Positions 1-7,583 of a DNA stretch of 64,000 nucleotides are shown here, piece after piece (within the stretch, counting starts at the first letter, position 1; the number at the start of each line of letters is the position of its first letter). Position numbers and translations under genes: made by a program. The stretch is taken from the NCBI GenBank assembly GCA_910584715.1, contig CAJUAN010000009.1, forward strand, positions 1-64,000, in the 5' to 3' direction. A model generated the notes under the pieces. The model did not search any database and was not told where the DNA came from. It saw nothing but the letters and a program-made list of their open reading frames with translations. This DNA comes from an uncultured Oscillospiraceae bacterium (lineage in GTDB: Bacteria; Bacillota; Clostridia; Oscillospirales; Ruminococcaceae).

Positions 1-72
1 TCATTCTCATCCAATTTAATATTTTATTTTGTCTAAACTTTCGGGGGCACTTCAAAAACGGGGCGGTACTTT

Positions 73-651
73 TTAACCCTCAAGGAACTTTTTCGCCGCC
101 TCGATGCGCCGCTGTTCCGTAAGAGAAACAGGAAGCTCAAACATCTCCTGCATATCCATAAGAAACGCCTGTCTGCTTTTCGGCATATCGTCCGTTATCT
201 CCGCGCCGCGGTAGCCTATGATATCCGTCATTTTGCAGTCGTGCAGACCCTTGAAAAGTGCGATAAATTTCCACCAGTGAAGATAAGGAATCTCGACAAG
301 GTCTATCCCGTACTGCTCCATAAACGCCGCGAAAATGTACTCCGAATCGTATTCGTAATCGTACACCCGACGGCTTGTCAGGGTAATATCGCTGCTGCCG
401 CCGTTAGCGGGAAGCTCTTTCCCTCCGCGGTAAAACCACGATATAAATTCATGTGCCGCGTGAAAATCATCGGGGACATTGTCCGCAAAGATAAGCCGCA
501 GCGCAATAAAAAATTTTAGATCTTCCGGCACGTCCGCATTGGTGATAAGACTCTCGAACCGTATCCACTCCCGAAAATCGGAGTGTATAGGATATTCTGT
601 TCCGTCTGCGGACGTAAAGCTTGTCGGAAAATTTTCAGCCGCATACATCAT
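73..651 (-). CDS. Phage Gp15-family tail protein
   Basis: The 192-residue protein matches the Gp15 family of Listeria phage A118 by pattern: a tyrosine/acid-rich stretch followed by a YLHWWKF core and an IIGYR motif, then a C-terminal helical tail. In these phages it follows the tail chaperone and precedes the tape measure, and may act as the second assembly chaperone (family knowledge). Its ATG overlaps the stop of the gene upstream by four bases (ATGA), indicating translational coupling. The remaining bases to the window edge (1-72) hold no complete gene; the tape measure should begin beyond them. Confidence 0.75.
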   Translation of the reverse strand: MMYAAENFPTSFTSADGTEYPIHSDFREWIRFESLITNADVPEDLKFFIALRLIFADNVPDDFHAAHEFISWFYRGGKELPANGGSSDITLTSRRVYDYEYDSEYIFAAFMEQYGIDLVEIPYLHWWKFIALFKGLHDCKMTDIIGYRGAEITDDMPKSRQAFLMDMQEMFELPVSLTEQRRIEAAKKFLEG

Positions 652-1016
652 TTTTTGTTAAGATGAATGGGCGGCTTTTTGATTTCTCCGACGGGTTTGG
701 GATTGTACTTTTCGATGATCTCCTTGGTAGCCTTGTTGCTTTCGGCGTTAAGGGCAAGCCAGAACGCGGACAGTTCGTCGGTGTCGATCTCCCCGTCGGG
801 AGCGGAGAAAATTCTGTTGGTCTCCGCTTCACCGATAAAAAGAGCAATGCCCTCTTTTGTGACCTTGACGACCTCGAGCGTGTTCTTGCATTCCAGCAGC
901 TTTTTATTGATTCCTGCAATACCGTCCACAAGGACAGCAGTTTTTGTGGGAATGGGATATTTTTTGCCGTATGCTTCCATAACGGCGTTTGCGGGTTTGT
1001 ATTCAAACTTTGCCAT
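648..1016 (-). CDS. Phage tail assembly chaperone-like protein
   Basis: A 122-residue basic protein lying between the tail tube gene and Gp15, the usual place for a tail assembly chaperone that binds the tape measure during tail formation. The call rests on position, size and coupling to Gp15; I see no diagnostic motif. A clear RBS (AGGAGG) precedes the ATG at 1016. No slippery frameshift site into the next gene was recognised, unlike the gpG/gpGT pair of lambda. Confidence 0.55.
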   Translation of the reverse strand: MAKFEYKPANAVMEAYGKKYPIPTKTAVLVDGIAGINKKLLECKNTLEVVKVTKEGIALFIGEAETNRIFSAPDGEIDTDELSAFWLALNAESNKATKEIIEKYNPKPVGEIKKPPIHLNKK

Positions 1017-1031
1017 AAATTTTCCTCCTGA

Positions 1032-1604
1032 TTATTCTGCGGCATCGGGCGTAAAGGAAATTTTGCCGTCATTGCTGATAGTTGCAACACCCTTTACGGT
1101 GTCGCCCTGACCGTTAAGATCACCCGATACTGTCATCTTTTTATCGCCGTCAATGGACGATACAGCAACGGCAAGCTTCTCATACCAAGCCACATATTTT
1201 TTGCCGCCTTCTTCGTTCTCGCTTTTGACAGGATCAAATTTGTCTATGACGAGAAAAGGACGAACGCAGTCAGAGCCTGTTTTTCTGCCCTTTGCAATGC
1301 TGTAGATTTCCTTGATCGTGCGCTCCGAAGCCATAAGATCGCATTCAAATCCGTACTTCGGCGAGTAGGACGTAGTGTCTGTGGTTTCCGACTCCATATT
1401 GATGTACTTTACGCTTTCGGTCTGCGCGTTAGGACTTTCAGAGAATTTTCTCCAGCCCCTTCCGCATACAGCCCAATCCGGAGTTGTTTCCGTTCCCAGA
1501 TTCATGGCGGGAATTATCTGCGTGCGCTTTACAAGCAAGTCCTTGACCTGCTGCGCTTCGCTTTCCTGCACTGTTGTCGGTGTAGTGTTTTCGGTTTCCG
1601 GCAT
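1032..1604 (-). CDS. Phage major tail (tube) protein
   Basis: About 190 residues, rich in beta-prone and acidic segments, with a C-terminal stretch (VSGDLNGQGDTVKGVATI) typical of siphophage tail tube proteins. It lies directly before the chaperone/Gp15 pair. I chose the ATG at 1604, eight bases after GGAGG, over an upstream TTG at 1613 that is too close to the RBS. It would polymerise into the tail tube inside the infected cell. Confidence 0.65.
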   Translation of the reverse strand: MPETENTTPTTVQESEAQQVKDLLVKRTQIIPAMNLGTETTPDWAVCGRGWRKFSESPNAQTESVKYINMESETTDTTSYSPKYGFECDLMASERTIKEIYSIAKGRKTGSDCVRPFLVIDKFDPVKSENEEGGKKYVAWYEKLAVAVSSIDGDKKMTVSGDLNGQGDTVKGVATISNDGKISFTPDAAE

Positions 1605-1609
1605 ATTTA

Positions 1610-2047
1610 TCAACCTCCATAGTTAGTATAAGTAAGTGCGATCTGCACCATGTAAACGCCTTTATTTCCCACAGCGTCCGTATCCAGAAGTCCCGCATTG
1701 GTCGCTTCTATCTCGGTTGGTACGCAGTTTTTAGGCATTTCGGGCAGATTGTCGGCTTTAGTCTGCGCCTGAAGCCAAAGCTGTAAACGTTCGACCCACG
1801 CGCTTGCTTCAAGCCGCTTTAAATCGCTGTCGGTAAGCTTGCGGACATTTATCTGCGCTGTGTACAACATTTCCTGATCGCCGTTTATGTACGGCTCTCC
1901 GATCGGGACGTTATCGTCCTGAAAAATACCGTAATTGTGCTTGTCCGCAGCCGTCCAGTTGACGTGTCTGTCTCTGACGGGTATCTCAGCCAAAAGAGGA
2001 CACTCGGCAAGATAATTGCGGAGTCCCTCTATAATGCTTTGTACCAT
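1610..2047 (-). CDS. Phage minor capsid / tail terminator-like protein
   Basis: A 145-residue protein starting with a short helix (MVQSIIEGLRNYL) followed by alternating beta segments. This is the fold pattern of tail terminator or neck proteins called minor capsid protein in Clostridium and Listeria phages. It sits between the HK97 gp10-like gene and the tail tube gene, matching the head-closure/tail-terminator slot. A strong RBS (AGGAGG) precedes the ATG. The family call is by position and pattern. Confidence 0.5.
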   Translation of the reverse strand: MVQSIIEGLRNYLAECPLLAEIPVRDRHVNWTAADKHNYGIFQDDNVPIGEPYINGDQEMLYTAQINVRKLTDSDLKRLEASAWVERLQLWLQAQTKADNLPEMPKNCVPTEIEATNAGLLDTDAVGNKGVYMVQIALTYTNYGG

Positions 2048-2049
2048 TT

Positions 2050-2406
2050 TTACCTCCTCCTTGCTCCCGATATTTTTCGCGCACCGTCCAAAATTATTTT
2101 AAGGCACGCCGCTTTCATGCGCTCGAACCAGTTTCTGCCGCGCAAGCCGCCCTTTGCCGTCCCCTCGATACCGCGCCCCGCATTATTGTAATACACCGAA
2201 CGCGAATATGAAGCAACATACCGTAAAATCCCCGACCCGATGACCGAACCGAGAATAACGCTGCGTTTTAAAAAACCCGTCTGAAACGGCGTGTATTTAT
2301 CCATGTGACGGATACATTCGGAATCAATAAACTTTTGAACTTTCCCGCCCTTTTGGAGTCCGCGCTCGCGGAGAAGCTGTTCGGTGGGTTTGATAGAAAA
2401 ACTCAT
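2050..2406 (-). CDS. Phage minor capsid protein, HK97 gp10-like
   Basis: A 118-residue basic protein containing a YTPFQTGFLKRSV segment, the PxxTGxLR-type signature of HK97 gp10-like neck proteins, and a basic C-terminal tail. These join the connector to the tail tube. It is packed two bases from the downstream gene and one base from the upstream one, as in a single structural operon. Confidence 0.65.
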   Translation of the reverse strand: MSFSIKPTEQLLRERGLQKGGKVQKFIDSECIRHMDKYTPFQTGFLKRSVILGSVIGSGILRYVASYSRSVYYNNAGRGIEGTAKGGLRGRNWFERMKAACLKIILDGARKISGARRR

Positions 2407-2407
2407 G

Positions 2408-2719
2408 TTACCGCGCTCCTATCTCAATGTGGTGCATATACTCCGAGCCGTAATCATGGCGGGACACCGACATGACCGTCAGCATACCGTCAAGATCGCC
2501 GACCTCGGTAAGTTCGCCGCGGCATATAAAGTCGTGCTTTTTAACGTCGGCGGTCAGGTCGGGAATCCATATCGCGGCTTTATCGGCGTTTTCCTCGCCG
2601 TACTTTTTCACCTCGTAATCCTCGCACTCCTGCCACATACAGGGGTATGTTCCGACGATCCGATAATCGCCGTCGTCGGAACGGATAATTGTGCAATCTC
2701 CGTTTGTGATCATATCCAC
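2408..2719 (-). CDS. Phage head-tail joining protein (putative)
   Basis: A 103-residue protein with a beta-rich pattern (GDCTIIRSDDGDYRIVG) lying between the head-tail connector and the gp10-like protein, where head completion proteins (stopper class) are encoded. No residue-level signature was recognised. It overlaps the upstream connector gene by 10 bases. The function is a positional inference. Confidence 0.45.
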   Translation of the reverse strand: MDMITNGDCTIIRSDDGDYRIVGTYPCMWQECEDYEVKKYGEENADKAAIWIPDLTADVKKHDFICRGELTEVGDLDGMLTVMSVSRHDYGSEYMHHIEIGAR

Positions 2720-3060
2720 TTGACCCCCTTTATAAGATCGGCAAGATAAAGCTGTATGGTATCGTCAAGCTTCTGCGCGTCGGAACGCTGCTCCCCCGCG
2801 GCGTAGGAAACGGAGTAATTTCCGACTTTCTCGGAGGTTTTCACCCCGCCCCGCTCGTTGCCGTGAATAGTATCCGCAAGCGCACAGCACGCTTTTTGCA
2901 CACGCTCGGACATCTCATCGGTGATACCCGCCTTTTTGAGGATATATCCCGTCCTTCCGTCAATGTAATCCGAAGCACGCTCCGAGAGCCGAACAAACTC
3001 GGCTTCGGAAAGCGTTCCGCGGTATACCTCACGATAAAATTCGTAATCCGCGTATGCCAT
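2710..3060 (-). CDS. Phage gp6-like head-tail connector
   Basis: A 116-residue helical protein beginning MAYADYEFYREVYRG, with SERASDYIDGRTG, the pattern of gp6/gp15-type connector adaptors that dock below the portal ring. The longer frame adds 13 residues upstream, but those overlap the preceding gene; the ATG at 3060 sits right after that gene's stop and fits the family's start. It is part of the contiguous capsid-to-tail operon. Confidence 0.7.
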   Translation of the reverse strand: MAYADYEFYREVYRGTLSEAEFVRLSERASDYIDGRTGYILKKAGITDEMSERVQKACCALADTIHGNERGGVKTSEKVGNYSVSYAAGEQRSDAQKLDDTIQLYLADLIKGVKWI

Positions 3061-3061
3061 A

Positions 3062-3421
3062 TTACTGCTCCGTTTCGGCACGAGCGGCTTCGGCGGCATA
3101 GATCGCGGAGATTATCTCCGGCTTGTTGCGCGCCCCGCCCAGATCAATGCCGTTTTTCGCGGCGTGTTCCTTGAGCAAGGGGACGGTCATTTCTTCGAGC
3201 GGAATTTTTCCCGCTTCGGCGGCGGAAACGTGCGCTTCGGTAACTTCGCCCGAATCGTGAACAGCTTCGCCGCTAACGCCCTCATCGGCGGTAACCGTGT
3301 AGCCCTTGCTCCGCAGGCGCGACGCGAGGAACGCGTCCTCGGTATGCGCTGTACCGTGCGTAAAAACGAGTCCCATATGCTCGCCTGTAAAATTTCCTTC
3401 CAGAGTGATTTTAAATCCCAT
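3062..3421 (-). CDS. Small phage protein with C-terminal HeH/LEM-like domain
   Basis: The 119-residue protein ends in a predicted helix-extended-loop-helix (MTVPLLKEHAAKNGIDLGGARNKPEIISAI), which resembles the HeH/SAP-like domain often found just after major capsid genes. The N-terminal half (GFKITLEGNF...) is beta-like. In related phages such proteins are capsid-associated, but the role is not established. It is located between major capsid and connector. Confidence 0.5.
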   Translation of the reverse strand: MGFKITLEGNFTGEHMGLVFTHGTAHTEDAFLASRLRSKGYTVTADEGVSGEAVHDSGEVTEAHVSAAEAGKIPLEEMTVPLLKEHAAKNGIDLGGARNKPEIISAIYAAEAARAETEQ

Positions 3422-3442
3422 AATGATAAATATCCTCCCATC

Positions 3443-4450
3443 TCACTGTACCTTGATGCCGCGCATAACGCCGGCTTTGAGCGTATTTTTCAGCACGACC
3501 GCCGCTTTCATTTCCACCTCTCCCTTTTTGACCGCGCCGGGCTGCTTGAGGTCGGGCAGATATGTGCTGATCAGCTTGCCGCCCGCGGGGGATACGGCGT
3601 GAAAACCGTCCAGACCGAATTTAACGGCGTAAAGATCGCAAAGTCCCGTCGTTGTGGTTGTGACCGCGCTTTCGCCCTCGCCCGTGGTTTTGGACACGGA
3701 GTAAGGCTTTACAACGTCGGAAGACGACGTGCCGTCAAAATATTTTCCGAGGTCGATAAACTCAATGCCGTTGTAGCCGTTAGCCTTGCGCCCGAAGCTG
3801 TCCTCGCTCTGAGTGAGATATCCCGCGCGCCTTGCCACCGCCTGAATGCGGGAAATTATCTTGGAGCCGCCGAGAAGCGCGTCCGGCTTGCCGTCCAGTC
3901 CGGACAAAAATTCGTCCAGAACGTCAAGGAACTTTTTGTAGTTGGTATCCAGCATGGCGGAGTTGGAAATATCCAGACCTATCGAATCCTTGTATTCGGT
4001 AGACGAACCTGTCAGGATCGTGTCCAGACCGTCAAATTCGTCCGTATTTTTCACGGAATCGCCGTTGATAACGAGATAATGAAAATAGTTCCGCGCCGCC
4101 TTGATCTTGTCCTTGAGCTGAAATTCGATCTCGTTGAGGTTTCCGCTGGTCTCCTGAATAACGCGGTCGACGGTAAACGCGCCGCCGAAAATCTTGATGT
4201 CCGCGGTGCATTTTTTGCGGACAGCCTCGTTGGGCGTGTATTCGCTGTTGATCTTACGGGTGGAAGCCGTGGACGGCGTGAGAAGTCTCACATAGCCGTA
4301 GGTCAGGGTCGAACCGCCCGTACCGGGAGAGACCGCGTCGTCAAAGGTCAGCTTGTCAAGCAGGGACGATTCGCGGCGGAACTCGTCGATGACAAGCTGA
4401 TCCACCTTGTCTGTCATGGTTGCTTTAGCCTGTTCAAGTGTAATTGGCAT
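3443..4450 (-). CDS. Phage major capsid protein
   Basis: The 335-residue protein lies immediately after the scaffold gene and before the connectors, the standard place for the major head protein. The sequence has HK97-like features: an acidic N-terminal helix (LEQAKATMTDKVDQLVIDEF), a long spine-like helix (NEIEFQLKDKIKAARNYFHYL) and a C-terminal segment naming the phage coat family (DLYAVKFGLDGFHAVSP). No N-terminal prodomain is fused, consistent with a separate scaffold. An unusually long antisense frame opposite this gene (3164-4456) is a composition artefact. Confidence 0.8.
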   Translation of the reverse strand: MPITLEQAKATMTDKVDQLVIDEFRRESSLLDKLTFDDAVSPGTGGSTLTYGYVRLLTPSTASTRKINSEYTPNEAVRKKCTADIKIFGGAFTVDRVIQETSGNLNEIEFQLKDKIKAARNYFHYLVINGDSVKNTDEFDGLDTILTGSSTEYKDSIGLDISNSAMLDTNYKKFLDVLDEFLSGLDGKPDALLGGSKIISRIQAVARRAGYLTQSEDSFGRKANGYNGIEFIDLGKYFDGTSSSDVVKPYSVSKTTGEGESAVTTTTTGLCDLYAVKFGLDGFHAVSPAGGKLISTYLPDLKQPGAVKKGEVEMKAAVVLKNTLKAGVMRGIKVQ

Positions 4451-4462
4451 AATTAGTCCTCC

Positions 4463-5017
4463 TTATGTGTTGTAGTGTTCCGCAATAGCCGCGCCGAGAG
4501 TTTCCGCGCCGCCTCCTCCCGCGGGCTTGTCATGCTGTGCGCCCAGCTGGGCGGTCATACCTGTGGGGTTGGTCTTGGCAGGATCGGGCTTATCGTCTCC
4601 GAACAGGAACGACTTATCAGCTTTCAACTTTTCCAGCTGTTCGGAAACGCCGATAAGCTTGTCGCCGTCCAGCTTGATAATGGAGCGGTCAAGCAGCTTG
4701 CCCACGATATCCGCGTCCCGTGCTCCGCAGGTCGAAAGCATTTTTGAAAGCGCATTATCAAGTTTCAGAGCGGCGGTGTCCTCGTCGTATTTTTTAGACC
4801 AGTTCGCCAGTTCGGACTTCATTTTTTCCACGTCCACGCCGTCAAACTTTTTGACCGTCTCGGTCAGTTCCTTGATCTTGTCCGCAGCCATGGTCAGCTC
4901 CGCTTCCTTGTCGGTAAGCTTTTTCGCTTCCGCGGAGACCTCGGCTTCGTTCATGGCGACGACCTGTTTTGCTGTGTCCTCGGGTATGCCCAGCTTGGTC
5001 AGTTCTTCAAGCTTCAT
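4463..5017 (-). CDS. Phage scaffolding protein (minor structural GP20 family)
   Basis: A 184-residue, highly charged, mostly coiled-coil protein (residues about 20-100, heptad-rich in K and E) with a Gly/Pro-rich C-terminus (PAGGGG near residue 165). This is the typical layout of GP20-type scaffolding proteins that guide procapsid assembly. It directly precedes the major capsid gene. An RBS (AAGGAGG) sits upstream of the ATG at 5017. Confidence 0.75.
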   Translation of the reverse strand: MKLEELTKLGIPEDTAKQVVAMNEAEVSAEAKKLTDKEAELTMAADKIKELTETVKKFDGVDVEKMKSELANWSKKYDEDTAALKLDNALSKMLSTCGARDADIVGKLLDRSIIKLDGDKLIGVSEQLEKLKADKSFLFGDDKPDPAKTNPTGMTAQLGAQHDKPAGGGGAETLGAAIAEHYNT

Positions 5018-5063
5018 AAAAATTCCTCCTTAAAAAATGGTATAAAAAATGCGCTTAAAACGG

Positions 5064-5096
5064 CGTTTTAATACCGTTCTAAGGGCGTTTTTTCGG
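5064..5096. repeat. Prophage 11-bp periodic repeat, site A
   Basis: Three tandem units start CGTT at exactly 11-bp steps (5064, 5075, 5086): CGTTTTAATAC, CGTTCTAAGGG, CGTTTTTTCGG. The array lies in the gap between the scaffold gene and the gene upstream and resembles arrays at 11079, 11132, 19913 and 24201. An 11-bp step is about one helical turn, as expected for a protein bound along one face of DNA. A small hairpin (TTAAAAC...GTTTTAA) overlaps its left side and could also act as a weak terminator. Confidence 0.55.
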
Positions 5097-5104
5097 GGTT
5101 AAAA

Positions 5105-5593
5105 TTATTTTTTGAAAGCGTTTTCCACAAGGGCGGTGTATGATAATACCGGCTGATTTTCCTTTTTGGCATCATGGGTAAAGTATAAATCGGAAACGTT
5201 GGATATTTCCTCGCCGTTGACAAAAAGCCTCGTTAAACCGCCCTGCGATTCGATTACGGCGGACACTTTTTTGTTTGCGATAGTGCGTTTGACAGTAGCT
5301 TTCGGCTCGTTAATAAACTGTCTTGTTCTGGTCACGCTTACGTCTATGCCGTCCTCGAATTCTTCATAATCTTTTGTAAATTCGTAAGGATTGCAAACGG
5401 ACAGTTCGCCGCAGGAATCTTTGAGAATGTAGTCCGAAACTTTTGCAATGCGTTCGCCGAATGGGGTAAATACCTTAACAAAATCCTTTGAGGGTCTTGC
5501 TTTGCCGCCTGTGAATTTTATGACCTCCGCGGCGTTAAGTCCCGTCCACTGGACAGCTTCGATCATTGTCGGACGCTTGAAATATTTTTTCAT
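5105..5593 (-). CDS. Phage protein with PGDYG-like N-terminal domain
   Basis: The N-terminal 85 residues (KRPTMIEAVQWTG..., then an ISDYIL-like turn and a C-x-P-x-x-F-xx-Y ending) follow the pattern of small phage proteins of the PGDYG group; their role is unknown. The C-terminal 75 residues (ATVKRTIANKKVSAVIESQ...) look like a beta-rich appendage with no match I recognise. The gene stands apart from its neighbours between the MuF/JAB cassette and the scaffold gene, so it may be an accessory insertion. Confidence 0.5.
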   Translation of the reverse strand: MKKYFKRPTMIEAVQWTGLNAAEVIKFTGGKARPSKDFVKVFTPFGERIAKVSDYILKDSCGELSVCNPYEFTKDYEEFEDGIDVSVTRTRQFINEPKATVKRTIANKKVSAVIESQGGLTRLFVNGEEISNVSDLYFTHDAKKENQPVLSYTALVENAFKK

Positions 5594-5635
5594 AAAAATG
5601 CTCCTTTCAAATTTTTGGCAAAATTAAAAGCACCC

Positions 5636-5821
5636 TTATTCAGAGTGCTTTCTCCTATTAAAAACTTTTTCCAATGCTTCTTTTACCGGAAGTTCGGAAT
5701 TAAGAACTTCAAGATATTCCGCATATGTCATATTCAATTCCCTCATGCACCATTCTTCTCGCTCCTCATTGGTTTGGCAATCCTCAATTCCAACATCGCA
5801 TAAAGTAATTTTTCTATCCAT
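5636..5821 (-). CDS. Small acidic hypothetical protein coupled to MuF-JAB gene
   Basis: A 61-residue acidic protein (MDRKITLCDVG...) whose ATG lies inside the last codons of the upstream MuF-JAB gene (8-bp overlap), so the two are translated together. It contains an IEDCQTNEEREEWCM stretch and no recognised domain. Small genes directly after C-terminally extended MuF proteins often encode immunity partners (established for MuF-type polymorphic toxins). Whether this one does is inference. Confidence 0.5.
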   Translation of the reverse strand: MDRKITLCDVGIEDCQTNEEREEWCMRELNMTYAEYLEVLNSELPVKEALEKVFNRRKHSE

Positions 5822-7583
5822 ATATCCAACCTACCTCATCACAAAACGCTTGAATAGCTTCGTTTGTTTGCCCGAATTTCGTCACATTCCGCTGATAAGC
5901 CATTTTCAATGACCGTATTTCCATTGTTGTTACCGACTTTTTAGCATTGCCCATGGTAACGGTGCAAGCCTTTCCGTCATGCCCAACGGAAATAATAGCT
6001 TTCATATTATCAACATCATTTAAAGCCATAATATCCGATAAGCTGAGTGGCGTATTATTCGGGTGATTATGCACAAGGATAAACTTTCGCTTTTCGGCAA
6101 GCAGAGTCCCACCAACGTCGCCGCTGTCGCTGTAATGCTTTTTTGTAAGCTTCTGGAGCTTTCTGCCGCTTTCTGAAAGTAAATAAATCGTTTCGGACGG
6201 TTTGTTATCATTCTCAACAACAGCAAGCTGTGAGTATTTGCAAACAGCTTTGTCGAGCTTCGGATTGAATAATCCCTCAAATTGCTTTTTAAAAGCAGAA
6301 CTGTTAAGAAAATCAGCATTTGCCGGATAATACGGACGGCTATTATTGCTTCCGCTGTTGATATTGGTTTTTCCGGCAGTATACCTCTTCGCAGCATGAA
6401 CCGCTTTCTGCGAAACAGATTTCCCAAACCCGTCCACACGGACGCGAGAATTATCGGGAAGCAATCCGGTATTTTTTAGATGTTCGGAAAGCCGAGCCTC
6501 CTGCCGTTTAAGCACAGCAGACTTCCTTGCGAACTCGCCGTCATATTTAGCCTTTGCAGCAGGATCACTTTCCGCCGACCGCGCACCGTCCAGAGCGGCG
6601 AGCTCACGCTTGGATTTTCTGATCGCCCGTTCATAGACACGCTGTTTCTGCGTATCGCGGTAAACCTGTTCATTCTCCACGCGGGAAAAAGTAGGCTCAT
6701 TTGCGGGACTTGAAAGTCCCGCAAAATACGGAAAAAACGAGTGCCGGCAGTTCCAGCCGCAAAGACCGTCCCCCGTACCGTAACCCGTAGCGTCGTAAAA
6801 ATACGGGTATTTGGGGTGACCCTTAACAAGCGAATAGATCTGCCCCTGCCACTCGGCATGGGAGGGACGCGCTCCCAAATGCGAGCTGACCTCCACAAGC
6901 TGACAGTCCATTTCGTCGGCAAGTCCAAGCTGCAGATCGCCGCAGGTCTTGCCGATACCCGTGACGATCGCACGCCTGACAGCAACGTCAAGCTGATCCG
7001 TCCGACCGGACTTGTAATTAACGCACTTTATCCCGTCCGCACCAAGCTTTTTGACAGCTTTAAACTGCGCCTCCTGCGGGGTAAACGCGCCGCTTGCAAC
7101 TTCGAGGTACGCCAAGTCCAAAGCGTCGGAAAGCTGACGGTTCGCCGCTGCCGCCGCGGAATTAGTGAGATTCCGCATCAGCCCGTTGGTATTTTTCAGA
7201 CCTTTTTTAAGGGCGTTGGAAAACGCGACAGACCGCGTATAATTCGTAAGCTTCTCACGGTAATCGCCCGACAGGATACCGTCCGCCATAGCGAATTTGT
7301 AGATTTTTTCGTCCTCGCGGATAGCTGTTCGGACTGCATCGGTATACAGTTCCTTGACCGATTTCTCGGAGATTTTAAGCTTTGCCGCGATCCTGCGTTT
7401 GACCTCCTGCGAGGATAACGTGAGCTGATTCGCCTTGATAAGCTGCCATTCCGCCGCGGGGGTCAAAAGGTTTGTTTTTTTGATGCGCCGGCAGATGTCG
7501 GAAATGATTTCGTCCTGCAGCTCTGACATTAATTGTATCACAGGTTCGGGCAGTTTGTCAAGCTGTTGGGGAGTAAGAGCCAT
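5814..7583 (-). CDS. Phage minor capsid (MuF/min_cap2-like) protein with C-terminal JAB domain
   Basis: The 589-residue protein has two parts. Residues 1-300 match the phage minor capsid 2/MuF type, including the GARPSHAEWQG and CGWNCRH motifs; these proteins bind the portal and are packaged in the head. After a lysine/arginine-rich linker (about 310-420), the C-terminus carries a JAB-like metalloprotease signature, HNHPNNTPLSLSD, with H505, H507, a serine and an aspartate (HxH-x6-SxxD, the short-loop variant). Such extensions can be injected with DNA. The start overlaps the portal stop by one base, and a small gene overlaps its 3' end. Confidence 0.78.
   Translation of the reverse strand: MALTPQQLDKLPEPVIQLMSELQDEIISDICRRIKKTNLLTPAAEWQLIKANQLTLSSQEVKRRIAAKLKISEKSVKELYTDAVRTAIREDEKIYKFAMADGILSGDYREKLTNYTRSVAFSNALKKGLKNTNGLMRNLTNSAAAAANRQLSDALDLAYLEVASGAFTPQEAQFKAVKKLGADGIKCVNYKSGRTDQLDVAVRRAIVTGIGKTCGDLQLGLADEMDCQLVEVSSHLGARPSHAEWQGQIYSLVKGHPKYPYFYDATGYGTGDGLCGWNCRHSFFPYFAGLSSPANEPTFSRVENEQVYRDTQKQRVYERAIRKSKRELAALDGARSAESDPAAKAKYDGEFARKSAVLKRQEARLSEHLKNTGLLPDNSRVRVDGFGKSVSQKAVHAAKRYTAGKTNINSGSNNSRPYYPANADFLNSSAFKKQFEGLFNPKLDKAVCKYSQLAVVENDNKPSETIYLLSESGRKLQKLTKKHYSDSGDVGGTLLAEKRKFILVHNHPNNTPLSLSDIMALNDVDNMKAIISVGHDGKACTVTMGNAKKSVTTMEIRSLKMAYQRNVTKFGQTNEAIQAFCDEVGWIYG

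Noticed and set aside
3164..4456. 430-codon open frame on the + strand opposite the major capsid gene
   Set aside because: It is the mirror of a high-GC3 capsid gene, has no RBS or phage-like features, and lies antisense to well-supported genes.
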